Shown piece by piece: positions 1-8,596 of a DNA stretch of 14,054 bases. Origin of the DNA: Candidatus Poseidoniaceae archaeon (GTDB lineage Archaea; Thermoplasmatota; Poseidoniia; Poseidoniales; Poseidoniaceae); NCBI GenBank assembly GCA_013329355.1, contig DUKK01000074.1:1-14054 (forward strand), read 5' to 3'. A model generated the notes under the pieces. It did no database searches and was not told the origin of the DNA. It was given only the letters and a program-made list of their open reading frames with translations. A program made the translations under genes and the position numbers. Numbering within the stretch: the stretch's first letter is position 1; the number at the start of each line of letters is the position of its first letter.

Positions 1-786
1 GAAAATTTTTCCAACGGAGAAAATATATTTTCAAAGGGTTCGGTTATGTCACCGGAAAAAATATCACTTTGTGCAGCTGCAGGCGTAGCTGAATTAGTTG
101 TCTACAAAAAACTGAGAATCGCAGTGATATCAACAGGCGACGAGCTACAAAATTTGGGCGAAGAGTTAACTTTTGGGCAGATTTACGAATCTAATTCATA
201 TGGTCTCAAATCATTAATTGAGATATACGGCCATGAGGCGACTAGGATCCCTTATGTTATTGACGATATTGAGGTTTTGCGCGATTCACTAAACCGGGCA
301 GCAGCAGAATTTGACTGTATCATAACCTCTGGTGGGGTTTCAATGGGCGAACGAGATTTTGTCCGAATTCTCATGGAACAGGAGGGCGACATAAAATTCT
401 GGAGAGTAAAAATGCGCCCAGGTTCGCCGCCAATATTTGGTTTTTGGAACGATACGCCAATATTTGGCTTACCAGGAAACCCGGTAAGCAGTCACGTAGT
501 TTTCCGTGCGATAGTTGGTAAATGGCTAACATCTTTGACAGACTCATTAGATTACAATAGCAAATACGTTAACGCAGTAATAGCTGAAGATATCAAAACT
601 CAGCCAGATTTTACTACATATAGAAGAGTAGAATTATTCGAGGAAGGGGGAGTTACCTACGCACGGTTACAAGGTCATCAGGGGTCCGGTAACATAGCAG
701 GAATTGCTTTGAGTGACGGCCTTACGGTACTACTTCCGGAACAAAATGGTCGTAAAGGCGAAGTATGTAGGATTCTTTTATTGTAG
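1..786 (+). CDS. moeA: Molybdopterin molybdotransferase MoeA (5'-truncated, C-terminal 261 residues)
   Basis: MoeA inserts molybdate into adenylated molybdopterin in the last step of molybdenum cofactor synthesis. The reading frame is open from base 1 and the first codons read ENFSNGENIF, resembling the GENIRxxGED stretch of MoeA. The gene therefore begins upstream of the window, and the ATG at 46 is internal. Visible hallmarks are the STGDEL segment (about 130-147), the MogA-like substrate-binding loop TSGGVSMGERDF (about 325-360), the MRPGSPP motif from 412, and GLPGNP at 466-483. The tail after about residue 170 of this fragment matches the small C-terminal domain IV. MoeA proteins are usually about 400 residues, so roughly the first third is missing. 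The stop (784-786) lies 8 nt before the next gene's start, suggesting co-transcription. The family is secure; some archaea carry two MoeA paralogues, and this fragment cannot be assigned to one. Confidence 0.93.
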   Translation, partial: ENFSNGENIFSKGSVMSPEKISLCAAAGVAELVVYKKLRIAVISTGDELQNLGEELTFGQIYESNSYGLKSLIEIYGHEATRIPYVIDDIEVLRDSLNRAAAEFDCIITSGGVSMGERDFVRILMEQEGDIKFWRVKMRPGSPPIFGFWNDTPIFGLPGNPVSSHVVFRAIVGKWLTSLTDSLDYNSKYVNAVIAEDIKTQPDFTTYRRVELFEEGGVTYARLQGHQGSGNIAGIALSDGLTVLLPEQNGRKGEVCRILLL

Positions 787-791
787 GTGAT
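785..791 (+). promoter_or_regulatory. Shine-Dalgarno site for the RluA-family gene
   Basis: AGGTGAT overlaps the moeA stop codon and is complementary to the conserved ATCACCT at the 3' end of 16S rRNA. Its AGGTG core ends 5 nt before GTG at 795. The nearby ATG at 793 is followed at once by TGA, so the GTG is the sensible start. Confidence 0.7.
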
Positions 792-794
792 TAT

Positions 795-1667
795 GTGAAG
801 ATAATCGCCGATGTAGAGATCGAACTGTTGCCTTTTCTTCGGCAGAATTTTCCCGCATCATCTAGCAATAAACTACGCAAAATGCTGACAACAGGACGCG
901 TCAACGTGAATAATATAACGATCCACAAAGCAAAGCATAGTTTACGAAAAAACGATGTGGTTGAGATAAGTAAAAAATCATCAAAACCAAAAAAGGCATC
1001 AAATGAACTATCAATCAATAATCTCAAAATCGATTTGATTTATGAGGATGAAGCAATTCTGATTGTTGAAAAACCGCCAAAGGTACTTTCAGTAGCGACG
1101 GATAAGTTAGAGTCAAATACATTACATTCAAAGTGTGTTGATTATCTCAAGCAAGCGGATTCTAAGGGCTGGGCATACATCGTTCATAGACTAGACAAGG
1201 AGACCTCAGGAATAATGTTGCTAGCGAAACAAAAGGAGGCCAAAAACTATCTTCAACAGCAATTTGCCGAACGCTTAGTTTATCGAATCTATCATGCCCT
1301 AGTCGAGGGAATACCGAGTAAGAAATCAGGGACCATCACTCAGTTTCTTGTTGAGGATAAACATCTTAATATCAAACCTACATCAAAATCAAACAACAAT
1401 GCAAAAGAAGCAATAACTCACTGGGAAGTGCTCTCCTCTAGTAGTGAATCATCAATCGTCAGAGTTATGATTGAAACCGGGCGCCGTCACCAAATCAGGA
1501 TGGCTATGAAATCGCTTGGCCACCCAATTGTGGGAGATACACTGCACGGCGCGCTGACCGATCCATTCTCAAGAATCTGTTTACATGCAACTTCGTTAGA
1601 ATTTTTACACCCACAAACCGATGAACCGGTGAGGTTTGAATCAACCCAGCCTTTCACTTCACTATGA
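795..1667 (+). CDS. RluA-family RNA pseudouridine synthase with N-terminal S4 domain
   Basis: This enzyme isomerises specific uridines to pseudouridine in rRNA or tRNA. Residues about 10-60 form an S4 RNA-binding domain (KLRKMLTTGRVNVNN). The catalytic block HRLDKETSG at 131-139 carries the invariant aspartate D134, KPP at 93-95 is a family signature, and GRRHQIR (229-235) followed by HPIVGD (243-248) is the conserved C-terminal RluA motif. At 290 residues it has typical RluC/RluD length. The start is GTG, chosen because an AGGTGAT ribosome binding site lies just upstream; no ATG in frame precedes the S4 domain. It follows moeA with 8 nt between and probably shares its transcript. RluA-type enzymes are mainly bacterial and eukaryotic. 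Archaea normally rely on Cbf5, Pus10, TruA and TruD, so acquisition from bacteria is a reasonable inference. The target uridine cannot be read from sequence. Confidence 0.93.
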   Translation: MKIIADVEIELLPFLRQNFPASSSNKLRKMLTTGRVNVNNITIHKAKHSLRKNDVVEISKKSSKPKKASNELSINNLKIDLIYEDEAILIVEKPPKVLSVATDKLESNTLHSKCVDYLKQADSKGWAYIVHRLDKETSGIMLLAKQKEAKNYLQQQFAERLVYRIYHALVEGIPSKKSGTITQFLVEDKHLNIKPTSKSNNNAKEAITHWEVLSSSSESSIVRVMIETGRRHQIRMAMKSLGHPIVGDTLHGALTDPFSRICLHATSLEFLHPQTDEPVRFESTQPFTSL

Positions 1668-1724
1668 ACCCAACCACTAATTCAAATAGAGGACTTATTG
1701 AACTCTTGACATCCAATTGTGATT

Positions 1725-1730
1725 AGGTGG
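1725..1730 (+). promoter_or_regulatory. Shine-Dalgarno site that decides the uvrA start
   Basis: AGGTGG lies 5-6 nt before ATG at 1736, the same spacing as for the RluA-family gene. An in-frame GTG at 1727 lies inside this site, so calling it the start would leave translation without a ribosome binding site. Confidence 0.72.
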
Positions 1731-1735
1731 AGACC

Positions 1736-4666
1736 ATGGGTGACGATCAGGACTGGATTACGGTACGCGGAGCCCGTACTCATAACCTAAAGAATATCGA
1801 TGTAAAACTCCCACGTGGCAAATTCGTTGTAGTATCAGGGGTTTCTGGTTCAGGGAAATCCAGTCTTGCTTTTGATACCCTCTACGCAGAGGGTCAACGA
1901 CGCTATGTCGAAAGCTTGTCATCCTATGCTAGACAGTTTATCGGGCAGATGAAAAAAGCCGATTGTGATGGCATTGAGGGCTTATCTCCTGCAATCTCAA
2001 TAGATCAGAAGCAGGGCAGCCACAACCCGCGCTCCACGGTGGCAACAGTGACAGAAATCCAGGATTATCTTCGATTGCTCTGGGCAAGAATAGGCAAACC
2101 CCATTGTCCAACATGTGGAGTTGAGGTTGCTAGGCGGACAGTCCAGGAGATTGTAGACGATATACTATGGAATCTTGAGGAACATACAGTTGCAGTATGG
2201 TCGCCCGTGATTAGAGCTAGAAAGGGAACGCATCAAGACCTGTTTCGTCAGTTATTCGAGCAAGGCTTTCTCAACGGCAAGGTGAATGGGCATGATGCTG
2301 AATTTGAAAACCCTCCCCAATTGGATAAAAATTTCCGTCACGATATCGATGTAAGAATAGATCGGTTTGTGTGTCGTAGGAAAGCTAGACAGCGACTTAC
2401 AGAAGCAGTCGAATCTGCACTACGATTGGGCGGAGGAGCGCTTGCAATCGAATCATTAAAGGAGCCGTCAGAGAATTTACCACTACCAAGCGGTAGCAAA
2501 TCTAGAGAAAACAAAGTTGGAGAAATTATCTCATGGTCAGAGGACTTTGCCTGCCCTGAACACGGGGCATTTATGCCGGAACTTTCTCCCCGAGTATTCT
2601 CTTTTAACTCTCCACTTGGCGCCTGTAGCAGTTGTCAAGGACTTGGAGTACAACGACAATTCAACACAGAACTGGTCGTTGACTATGAATTATCGATAAA
2701 CAATGGCTGTGTTAGACCGTGGAAACGATCAATGTCCCCTTCATGGTATCGAAGGTTACTAGAACAGGTGGCAGACTACTACAATATCCCTATCCACGTT
2801 CCGTTCAAACTACTGTCGGATGACGAACAGGACATTTTGCTGTATGGTTCAGGCTCTACTGTAATTAATTTCCATTTCGAATCAGACAACGGTTCGGTTT
2901 ACAAAATGAACCGGCCCTGGGAGGGCATCATACCCCGCTTAGAGAAAACCTATACAGAGACCTCATCTGATAGAACCCGGAATCGATTGATTAATTGCAT
3001 GACTGATCTCCCATGTCCTGATTGTAATGGTGAAAAATTGAATGCAGCAGCAAGACACGTAACCGTCGGCGGCATCCGTTTGCCAGAGGTTTCTTCATGC
3101 TCGATACATGACAGCCTTGAGGTAGTTAGGTCATGGCGCCCGGAACACGAACGCGGACCGCCGGAAGAATTCGCTGATCAAGTTGAAATTCTCGATGAGA
3201 AGAGCTTATTCATCGGCAATGAAATACTAAAAGAAATCGAGAGCAGACTAGACTTTCTCAACAGTGTTGGCCTTGATTACCTAACATTAGATCGAAAAGC
3301 CAACACGTTATCAGGCGGCGAAAGTCAACGGATAAGACTGGCAACTCAGATAGGGAGCAGGTTGACCGGCGTGATGTATGTTCTAGATGAACCATCAATC
3401 GGGCTACATCAGCGTGATAACACCCGGCTGCTGACAACACTCAGAGAATTGAGCGATTTGGGTAATACGTTAATTGTTGTAGAGCATGATGAGGATACAA
3501 TTCGGCAAGCTGATTGGCTGTGCGACCTTGGACCGGGAGCGGGTCTAGAGGGTGGAGTAGTAGTTGCTAACGGACCGCCTGAAGAGGCAATGAATAATGA
3601 CGAGTCGGTAACCGGAGCTTATCTTAGCGGTAAGAAAACCATCGCTATACCAGAAAAGCGAAAGAGACCAACAAAAGATAAGATTAAAATTAAAGGCGCC
3701 CAACATAATAACCTACAATCAGTCAACGTAGACTTTCCATTGGGCTGCATGACTGCGGTTTGCGGGGTTTCTGGGTCTGGTAAATCATCACTAGTGTCTG
3801 GGATTCTAGCCCCTGCTCTACAACGTGCATTACACAATGCCGACACAACTCCAGGCAAATACAAGAGCATCGAAGGTATTGACAAAATTGATAAAACCAT
3901 CATTATAGATCAATCACCAATTGGAAGAACTCCTCGCTCCAACCCAGCAACCTATACCAAGGTCTTTGATGAAATAAGGAAATTATTTTCGCAGACGACG
4001 TTATCCAAAGAACGAGGTTACACTCCCGGGCACTTCAGTTTTAATGTAAAGGGCGGCAGATGTGAAGCATGTAGCGGCGCGGGCTCAATTAAACTGGAAA
4101 TGAACTTCTTACCAGATGTTTGGATTACTTGTGATGTTTGCAACGGGATGCGCTACACCCGGGAGTGTCTTGAGGTGACATGGAAGGGGAAGACCATCCA
4201 TGATGTTCTAGAAATGCCAATTGGCGAGGCGGTAAAATTCTTCGAAAATCACAAAAAGATCCACCGAACCCTTGACACTCTCAGAGCCGTAGGTCTTTCT
4301 TATGTGAGATTAGGCCAACCCGCTACTACTCTATCTGGTGGTGAAGCGCAACGGGTAAAGTTAGCTAGCGAACTACGCCGACCACCCAATAAACACACAG
4401 TTTACATCCTTGATGAGCCGACAACGGGATTAGCATTATCAGATGTTCAAATGTTAATCGACGTATTACTAGAATTACGTGGCAAAGGACATACCGTAAT
4501 AGTGATTGAACACCACTTAGATGTGATAAAATCCAGTGATTGGGTTATCGATTTAGGTCCGGAAGGTGGAGACCGCGGAGGCCAATTGATCGCTTACGGA
4601 CCGCCAGAGAAAATCGCTAAAAATGAGCATAGTTTTACCGGACAATATCTCAAAAATATGTTGTGA
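1736..4666 (+). CDS. uvrA: Excinuclease ABC subunit A (UvrA)
   Basis: UvrA is the DNA-damage-sensing ATPase of nucleotide excision repair; it loads UvrB at lesions. The 976-residue product has the full tandem ABC layout. NBD1 has Walker A GVSGSGKSS (35-43), signature LSGGE (525-529) and Walker B D551-E552. NBD2 has Walker A at 677-685 (K683), signature LSGGE (866-870) and Walker B D893-E894. Zinc-ligand candidates are C124/C127 and C427/C430, the set C273-x2-H276-x20-C297-x2-C300, and the C-terminal finger C776-x2-C779-x19-C799-x2-C802, which in E. coli UvrA is needed for damage recognition. One oddity: after the second Walker B the usual TTGLH reads TTGLA, with A900 replacing the histidine. 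Length is slightly above the usual ~940. The protein is bacterial in type; many mesophilic archaea have an acquired UvrABC system. No uvrB or uvrC is in the window. The 68-nt gap after the RluA-family gene holds the ribosome binding site and no clear promoter. Confidence 0.97.
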   Translation: MGDDQDWITVRGARTHNLKNIDVKLPRGKFVVVSGVSGSGKSSLAFDTLYAEGQRRYVESLSSYARQFIGQMKKADCDGIEGLSPAISIDQKQGSHNPRSTVATVTEIQDYLRLLWARIGKPHCPTCGVEVARRTVQEIVDDILWNLEEHTVAVWSPVIRARKGTHQDLFRQLFEQGFLNGKVNGHDAEFENPPQLDKNFRHDIDVRIDRFVCRRKARQRLTEAVESALRLGGGALAIESLKEPSENLPLPSGSKSRENKVGEIISWSEDFACPEHGAFMPELSPRVFSFNSPLGACSSCQGLGVQRQFNTELVVDYELSINNGCVRPWKRSMSPSWYRRLLEQVADYYNIPIHVPFKLLSDDEQDILLYGSGSTVINFHFESDNGSVYKMNRPWEGIIPRLEKTYTETSSDRTRNRLINCMTDLPCPDCNGEKLNAAARHVTVGGIRLPEVSSCSIHDSLEVVRSWRPEHERGPPEEFADQVEILDEKSLFIGNEILKEIESRLDFLNSVGLDYLTLDRKANTLSGGESQRIRLATQIGSRLTGVMYVLDEPSIGLHQRDNTRLLTTLRELSDLGNTLIVVEHDEDTIRQADWLCDLGPGAGLEGGVVVANGPPEEAMNNDESVTGAYLSGKKTIAIPEKRKRPTKDKIKIKGAQHNNLQSVNVDFPLGCMTAVCGVSGSGKSSLVSGILAPALQRALHNADTTPGKYKSIEGIDKIDKTIIIDQSPIGRTPRSNPATYTKVFDEIRKLFSQTTLSKERGYTPGHFSFNVKGGRCEACSGAGSIKLEMNFLPDVWITCDVCNGMRYTRECLEVTWKGKTIHDVLEMPIGEAVKFFENHKKIHRTLDTLRAVGLSYVRLGQPATTLSGGEAQRVKLASELRRPPNKHTVYILDEPTTGLALSDVQMLIDVLLELRGKGHTVIVIEHHLDVIKSSDWVIDLGPEGGDRGGQLIAYGPPEKIAKNEHSFTGQYLKNML

Positions 4667-4731
4667 CATTCATCCGTATTGTTCAAAGAGCGTATGCGCC
4701 GCCACCAATATGACCCCGGCGGGCTTATACT

Positions 4732-7700
4732 ATGCAAATAACAAGAGTCGAGACTACTCCTAGGTCTGGTGATGGTCTTAGAGATGTCAGAGGAGATGTT
4801 GTCAGACGACATCTTTCAGCCGATTACGGCATACAATTGACCGCAGTTAGGAGCATAGTTGGGTTCTTAATCAGCTCAGACATCGCGCCAGAGCGAATAA
4901 GCCAAAGGGCTGACGATTTATTTGCTGACCCAATTATTGAATATTCTCTAACCAATCAAACTTTTTTGCAATCAAAAGATATCTTCACTGAGTTGCCAGA
5001 TGCAGTAGTTTCCGTAGGCTTCAAACCAGGAGTCACCGATAACCCAGGGAAGGCTGCATTAGACGGATTCAGAACTATATTTCCCGATGCCCACCAAGAA
5101 TCAGATATATCTACCTACATAACCTACTCTTTCTATGGTTTGGACGGCCAAACAACGCCAGAATTCATCGCTGCGAATCTCTATAACAATCTGATTGAAA
5201 GGGCTGAAATTTCTACAGCAGAAATGTGTCAAAACGGCGAGTGGCCGATGATCGATTATCCAATAAGACCGCCACAGGAATTTAAACAACCAGCTCATAT
5301 CGATCTAGAAATTGCAGACAATGAATTAATCGAGATTTCCGAAACGGGATTACTAGCTTTAAATTTAACAGAAATGCAGGCAATTCAAACCCACTATCGT
5401 AACGATTCAGTTCGTAACGCACGCCGTGCAATAGGTATTGTTGAGGATCGGCCAACTGATGTAGAATTGGAGTGTTTAGCTCAGACCTGGAGTGAGCACT
5501 GCAAACACAAAATCTTCGCGTCAAAAATACACCATAAGGACCTAGAAACCGGTGAAGAGTCAACAGTAGATTCAATCTTCAAGACTCACATTATGAATCC
5601 AACGCATGATATGCAGAAAGAAGTTGACTGGTTGTTATCGGTATTCCATGACAATTCAGGAGTAATCGCTTGGGATGATGAATGGAGTGTCTGCATGAAA
5701 GCCGAGACTCATAATTCCCCATCAGCACTTGATCCATACGGCGGCGCCATGACGGGAATAGTCGGCGTTAATCGTGACATTCTTGGCACCGGTTTAGGTG
5801 CAAGGCCGATAGCTAACACGGACGTGTTTTGCTTTGGCCCGCCAGATTGGCAAGGCGATATTCCGGATAACTTATTTCACCCATCTAGAGTGCTTAGAGG
5901 AGTCCATTCTGGGGTTCGCGTTGGCGGCAACGAATCAGGCATACCAACAATTAACGGTGCTATTGTGTTCGATGAAAGATATCTTGGCAAGCCTTTGGTG
6001 TATTGTGGTACGGTGGGGCTGATGCCTAGGAAATTGCCCGATGGTCGAGAATCACACGTCAAGACTCCTACTGCTGGTGATATAGTATACATGGTTGGCG
6101 GCAGAGTAGGCTACGACGGGATACATGGAGCGACCTTTTCATCATTAGAGTTGACCGAGGAATCGCCATCGAGCGCCGTGCAGATAGGTGACCCGATCAC
6201 TCAAAAGAAAATGGTTGACATGCTATTGGAAGCACGTGATGCCGGATTAATCACTTGTATCACCGACAATGGTGCAGGAGGGCTGTCATCATCTATTGGT
6301 GAGATGGCCGAGTATACCAACGGTTGTCGAATTGACTTGGCCAAGGTGCCACTTAAACAACCAGGTTTATCGCCATGGGAAATACTGGTTTCTGAGAGTC
6401 AAGAAAGAATGACAGTTGCCATCAAGTCGGAAGATATTGCGGAATTTGAGCATCTTGCGGCATTGCATGAAGTAGAGGCCACAGCAGTTGCTGAATTCAC
6501 TTCTACGGGCATGTTTCATGTCCAGTTTAATGATGCAACAGTTGCTTACCTACCGATTGAGTTTTTGCACGATGGAGTGCCGCAGTTAGAACTTGAATCC
6601 GAATGGAGCCCACCACAACATGAACCATTTATTGCTCCTGCAGAATACGATCACAATCAGATATTACTTGATTTGTTAGCGAGGCCTAATATCGCTAGTA
6701 AAGAGACCTGGGTTCGACAATACGACCACGAAGTAATAGCTCAGACCGCAGTTAAGCCGTTTGTTGGCGTTGAACGCGACGGACCAGCAGATGCCGGAGT
6801 AATAGCTCCGATCTATGGTAACCCACGCGGCTTGGTTGTCTCATGCGGTATAGCGCCACGCTACTCGGATATCGATGCTGGAGCGATGGCAGCTGCAGCA
6901 ATCGACGAAGCGGTAAGAAATGCAGTTTGTGTAGGAGTCAACGTCGATAAGATTGCCGGCTTGGATAATTTCTGCTGGCCAGACCCAATCCAATCAGAAA
7001 AAACCCCTGACGGTAAGTTCAAACTCGCTCAATTAGTCAGAGCGAATCGAGAACTAGAGCGAGTATGCCGGGCATATCGTCTGCCTTGTGTTAGTGGTAA
7101 GGATTCTATGAAGAATGATTATGGTAAAGGTCCGAATAAGATATCGATACCACCAACTCTGTTGTTCTCTCTATTCGGCGATCATCCAGATGTCAGGAAT
7201 ACCGCAACTAGCGACTTCAAGCATTCAGGCGACAAGGTGTATCTCGTTGGCGAATCGTTTGACGAATTAGGGGCGTCGGAGGTTTCTTTCATGCTGCGTG
7301 AAAGCAGCAAAGCCAGAGGAATTGGCGGAAAAGTCCCCTCTTTATCGAATCCAGAGAAACTTTTCAATTCATATCGTTTACTTAGTTCTTCAATTAATAG
7401 CGGATTAGTAAAAACCGCCCATGACTGCTCAGAGGGAGGGATTGGAATCACCCTTGCTGAGATGTGTATCGGCGGTAGAATTGGTGCAACAATTGACCTC
7501 GACGGCACCGGAGACTGCCCGCTTTGGTCAAAGCTGTGGGGAGAATCTCTCGGCAGAATAGTAGTTGCAGTATCACCACAAAACGAGGCTGCATTTTTGC
7601 AGAGCATGTCAGGTTGTATAACGACTTATCTAGGCGTTGTGGAGGATTCAGATACGCTCACTATTTCAGATGGTTTTGAGCCATTAGTCTCCATTAGGAT

Positions 7701-7758
7701 ACCTGAATTAGTGCAATCATGGCAAGGAACTTTGGATATGAATGGGGGCGAATTATGA
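4732..7758 (+). CDS. purL: Phosphoribosylformylglycinamidine synthase, synthetase subunit PurL with PurS-like N-terminal region
   Basis: PurL converts FGAR to FGAM with ATP and ammonia from glutamine, the fourth step of de novo purine synthesis. Hallmarks in order: WSEHCKHK (253-260); ETHNSPSALDPYGG from E325; DNGAGG (512-517); SGKDSMKND from S788; and HDCSEGG (897-903). At 1008 residues it lies between small PurL (about 600-750, needing separate PurS) and large PurL (about 1300, with fused glutaminase). The extra N-terminal ~170 residues look like two PurS-like halves: one ending near LFADPIIEYSL, the other around GFKPGVTDNPGKAALDGF. The C-terminus ends after the second AIRS-like domain without a glutaminase. 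A separate PurS should not be needed, and PurQ comes from the next gene, which overlaps by 4 nt. The ATG at 4732 lacks a good AGGTG site; the 65-nt upstream gap shows no convincing promoter or terminator. Confidence 0.95.
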   Translation: MQITRVETTPRSGDGLRDVRGDVVRRHLSADYGIQLTAVRSIVGFLISSDIAPERISQRADDLFADPIIEYSLTNQTFLQSKDIFTELPDAVVSVGFKPGVTDNPGKAALDGFRTIFPDAHQESDISTYITYSFYGLDGQTTPEFIAANLYNNLIERAEISTAEMCQNGEWPMIDYPIRPPQEFKQPAHIDLEIADNELIEISETGLLALNLTEMQAIQTHYRNDSVRNARRAIGIVEDRPTDVELECLAQTWSEHCKHKIFASKIHHKDLETGEESTVDSIFKTHIMNPTHDMQKEVDWLLSVFHDNSGVIAWDDEWSVCMKAETHNSPSALDPYGGAMTGIVGVNRDILGTGLGARPIANTDVFCFGPPDWQGDIPDNLFHPSRVLRGVHSGVRVGGNESGIPTINGAIVFDERYLGKPLVYCGTVGLMPRKLPDGRESHVKTPTAGDIVYMVGGRVGYDGIHGATFSSLELTEESPSSAVQIGDPITQKKMVDMLLEARDAGLITCITDNGAGGLSSSIGEMAEYTNGCRIDLAKVPLKQPGLSPWEILVSESQERMTVAIKSEDIAEFEHLAALHEVEATAVAEFTSTGMFHVQFNDATVAYLPIEFLHDGVPQLELESEWSPPQHEPFIAPAEYDHNQILLDLLARPNIASKETWVRQYDHEVIAQTAVKPFVGVERDGPADAGVIAPIYGNPRGLVVSCGIAPRYSDIDAGAMAAAAIDEAVRNAVCVGVNVDKIAGLDNFCWPDPIQSEKTPDGKFKLAQLVRANRELERVCRAYRLPCVSGKDSMKNDYGKGPNKISIPPTLLFSLFGDHPDVRNTATSDFKHSGDKVYLVGESFDELGASEVSFMLRESSKARGIGGKVPSLSNPEKLFNSYRLLSSSINSGLVKTAHDCSEGGIGITLAEMCIGGRIGATIDLDGTGDCPLWSKLWGESLGRIVVAVSPQNEAAFLQSMSGCITTYLGVVEDSDTLTISDGFEPLVSIRIPELVQSWQGTLDMNGGEL

Positions 7759-8591
7759 TGTATATCCCTAAAGTTGCGGTATTATTTGGCTTTGGAATTA
7801 ACTGCGATCATGAGACAGCAGCGGTGTTTGATATGGTAGGTGGCAACTCTACTAGAGTACATCTTAATTCATTTATCTCGGGCTCGGATAGTTTAGACAA
7901 TTATGACATACTTGCGGTTCCGGGAGGATTTTCCTTCGGTGATCATTTGGGTAGTGGGCGACTCATGGGCAATCGAATGCGGTTTTCTCTCCGCGACGAG
8001 TTGACTAAGTTCATTGCTGCCGGTAAACCGATAATAGGAATCTGTAACGGTTTCCAAGTATTGGTTAAAACGGGATTACTACCTGGCCCGGGAGGCAATG
8101 TGCCAGACTTTGTTCAACGAGCGAGTTTAACATTAAATGATTCAGGAAGATATGAAGATCGCTGGGTTTCCTTAGAATTCAATCAATACAGCAACTGCAT
8201 TTGGACTAAAGGAATGAGCCGAATCGATTGTCCGGTGCGACACGGTGAAGGGAAATACGTTATGCCAGACCGTGAGAATCTGACAAAACTAGCTGCTAAT
8301 AATCAGATTGCAGTTCGCTACATTGATCCCGACAGCACAGATGCTGATCCAGATGTCGTATTACCATTCCCCAAATCACCCAACGGTAGTATGATGAATA
8401 TCGCTGGTATCTCAGATAACACTGGCTTAGTATTCGGCTTAATGCCGCATCCTGAGGCAATTTACGCACAATGGCTCCATCCTGATTACACCAGAGGAAC
8501 TGCACCAGTTACAGCTTCAGACATTGAATGGGAAGGACAGGGGCTGCAAATTTTTCGCAACGCAGTCGAATATGTAATTGCGAATAATTGA
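7755..8591 (+). CDS. purQ: Phosphoribosylformylglycinamidine synthase, glutaminase subunit PurQ
   Basis: PurQ hydrolyses glutamine and channels ammonia to PurL. It is a class I (triad) glutamine amidotransferase. The nucleophile is C97 in GICNGFQVL, and the His/Glu pair is H232 and E234 in PHPEAIY. The N-terminus KVAVLFGFGINCD and PGGFSFGDHLGSGR (56-69) are typical of the family. The start was set at ATG 7755, whose bases overlap the purL stop as ATGA. The weak GGGGG at 7744-7748 lies 6 nt upstream, and the protein begins with the family's usual beta strand from there. Starting further upstream at 7719 would add 12 residues encoded inside purL and unlike PurQ. ATG at 7758 is an equally close alternative. 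At 278 residues it is longer than short PurQ (~225) and resembles the longer variants. Confidence 0.95.
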   Translation: MMYIPKVAVLFGFGINCDHETAAVFDMVGGNSTRVHLNSFISGSDSLDNYDILAVPGGFSFGDHLGSGRLMGNRMRFSLRDELTKFIAAGKPIIGICNGFQVLVKTGLLPGPGGNVPDFVQRASLTLNDSGRYEDRWVSLEFNQYSNCIWTKGMSRIDCPVRHGEGKYVMPDRENLTKLAANNQIAVRYIDPDSTDADPDVVLPFPKSPNGSMMNIAGISDNTGLVFGLMPHPEAIYAQWLHPDYTRGTAPVTASDIEWEGQGLQIFRNAVEYVIANN

Positions 8592-8596
8592 TTGAA

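Noticed and set aside
1727..1735. GTG at 1727 as the uvrA start
   Set aside because: It lies inside the AGGTGG ribosome binding site; ATG 1736 has correct spacing and the family N-terminus follows directly.
4705..4730. GC-rich CCCCGGCGGGC before purL as hairpin or terminator
   Set aside because: The complementary arms are too short and there is no T-run after it; it may be chance.
7182..7607. 141-codon open frame antisense to purL
   Set aside because: It lies wholly inside a conserved PurL domain, has no ribosome binding site and its product resembles nothing recognisable; typical shadow frame.
7719..7754. PurQ start at 7719
   Set aside because: It would add 12 residues coded inside purL and unlike PurQ; ATGA overlap at 7755 is the typical coupled start.
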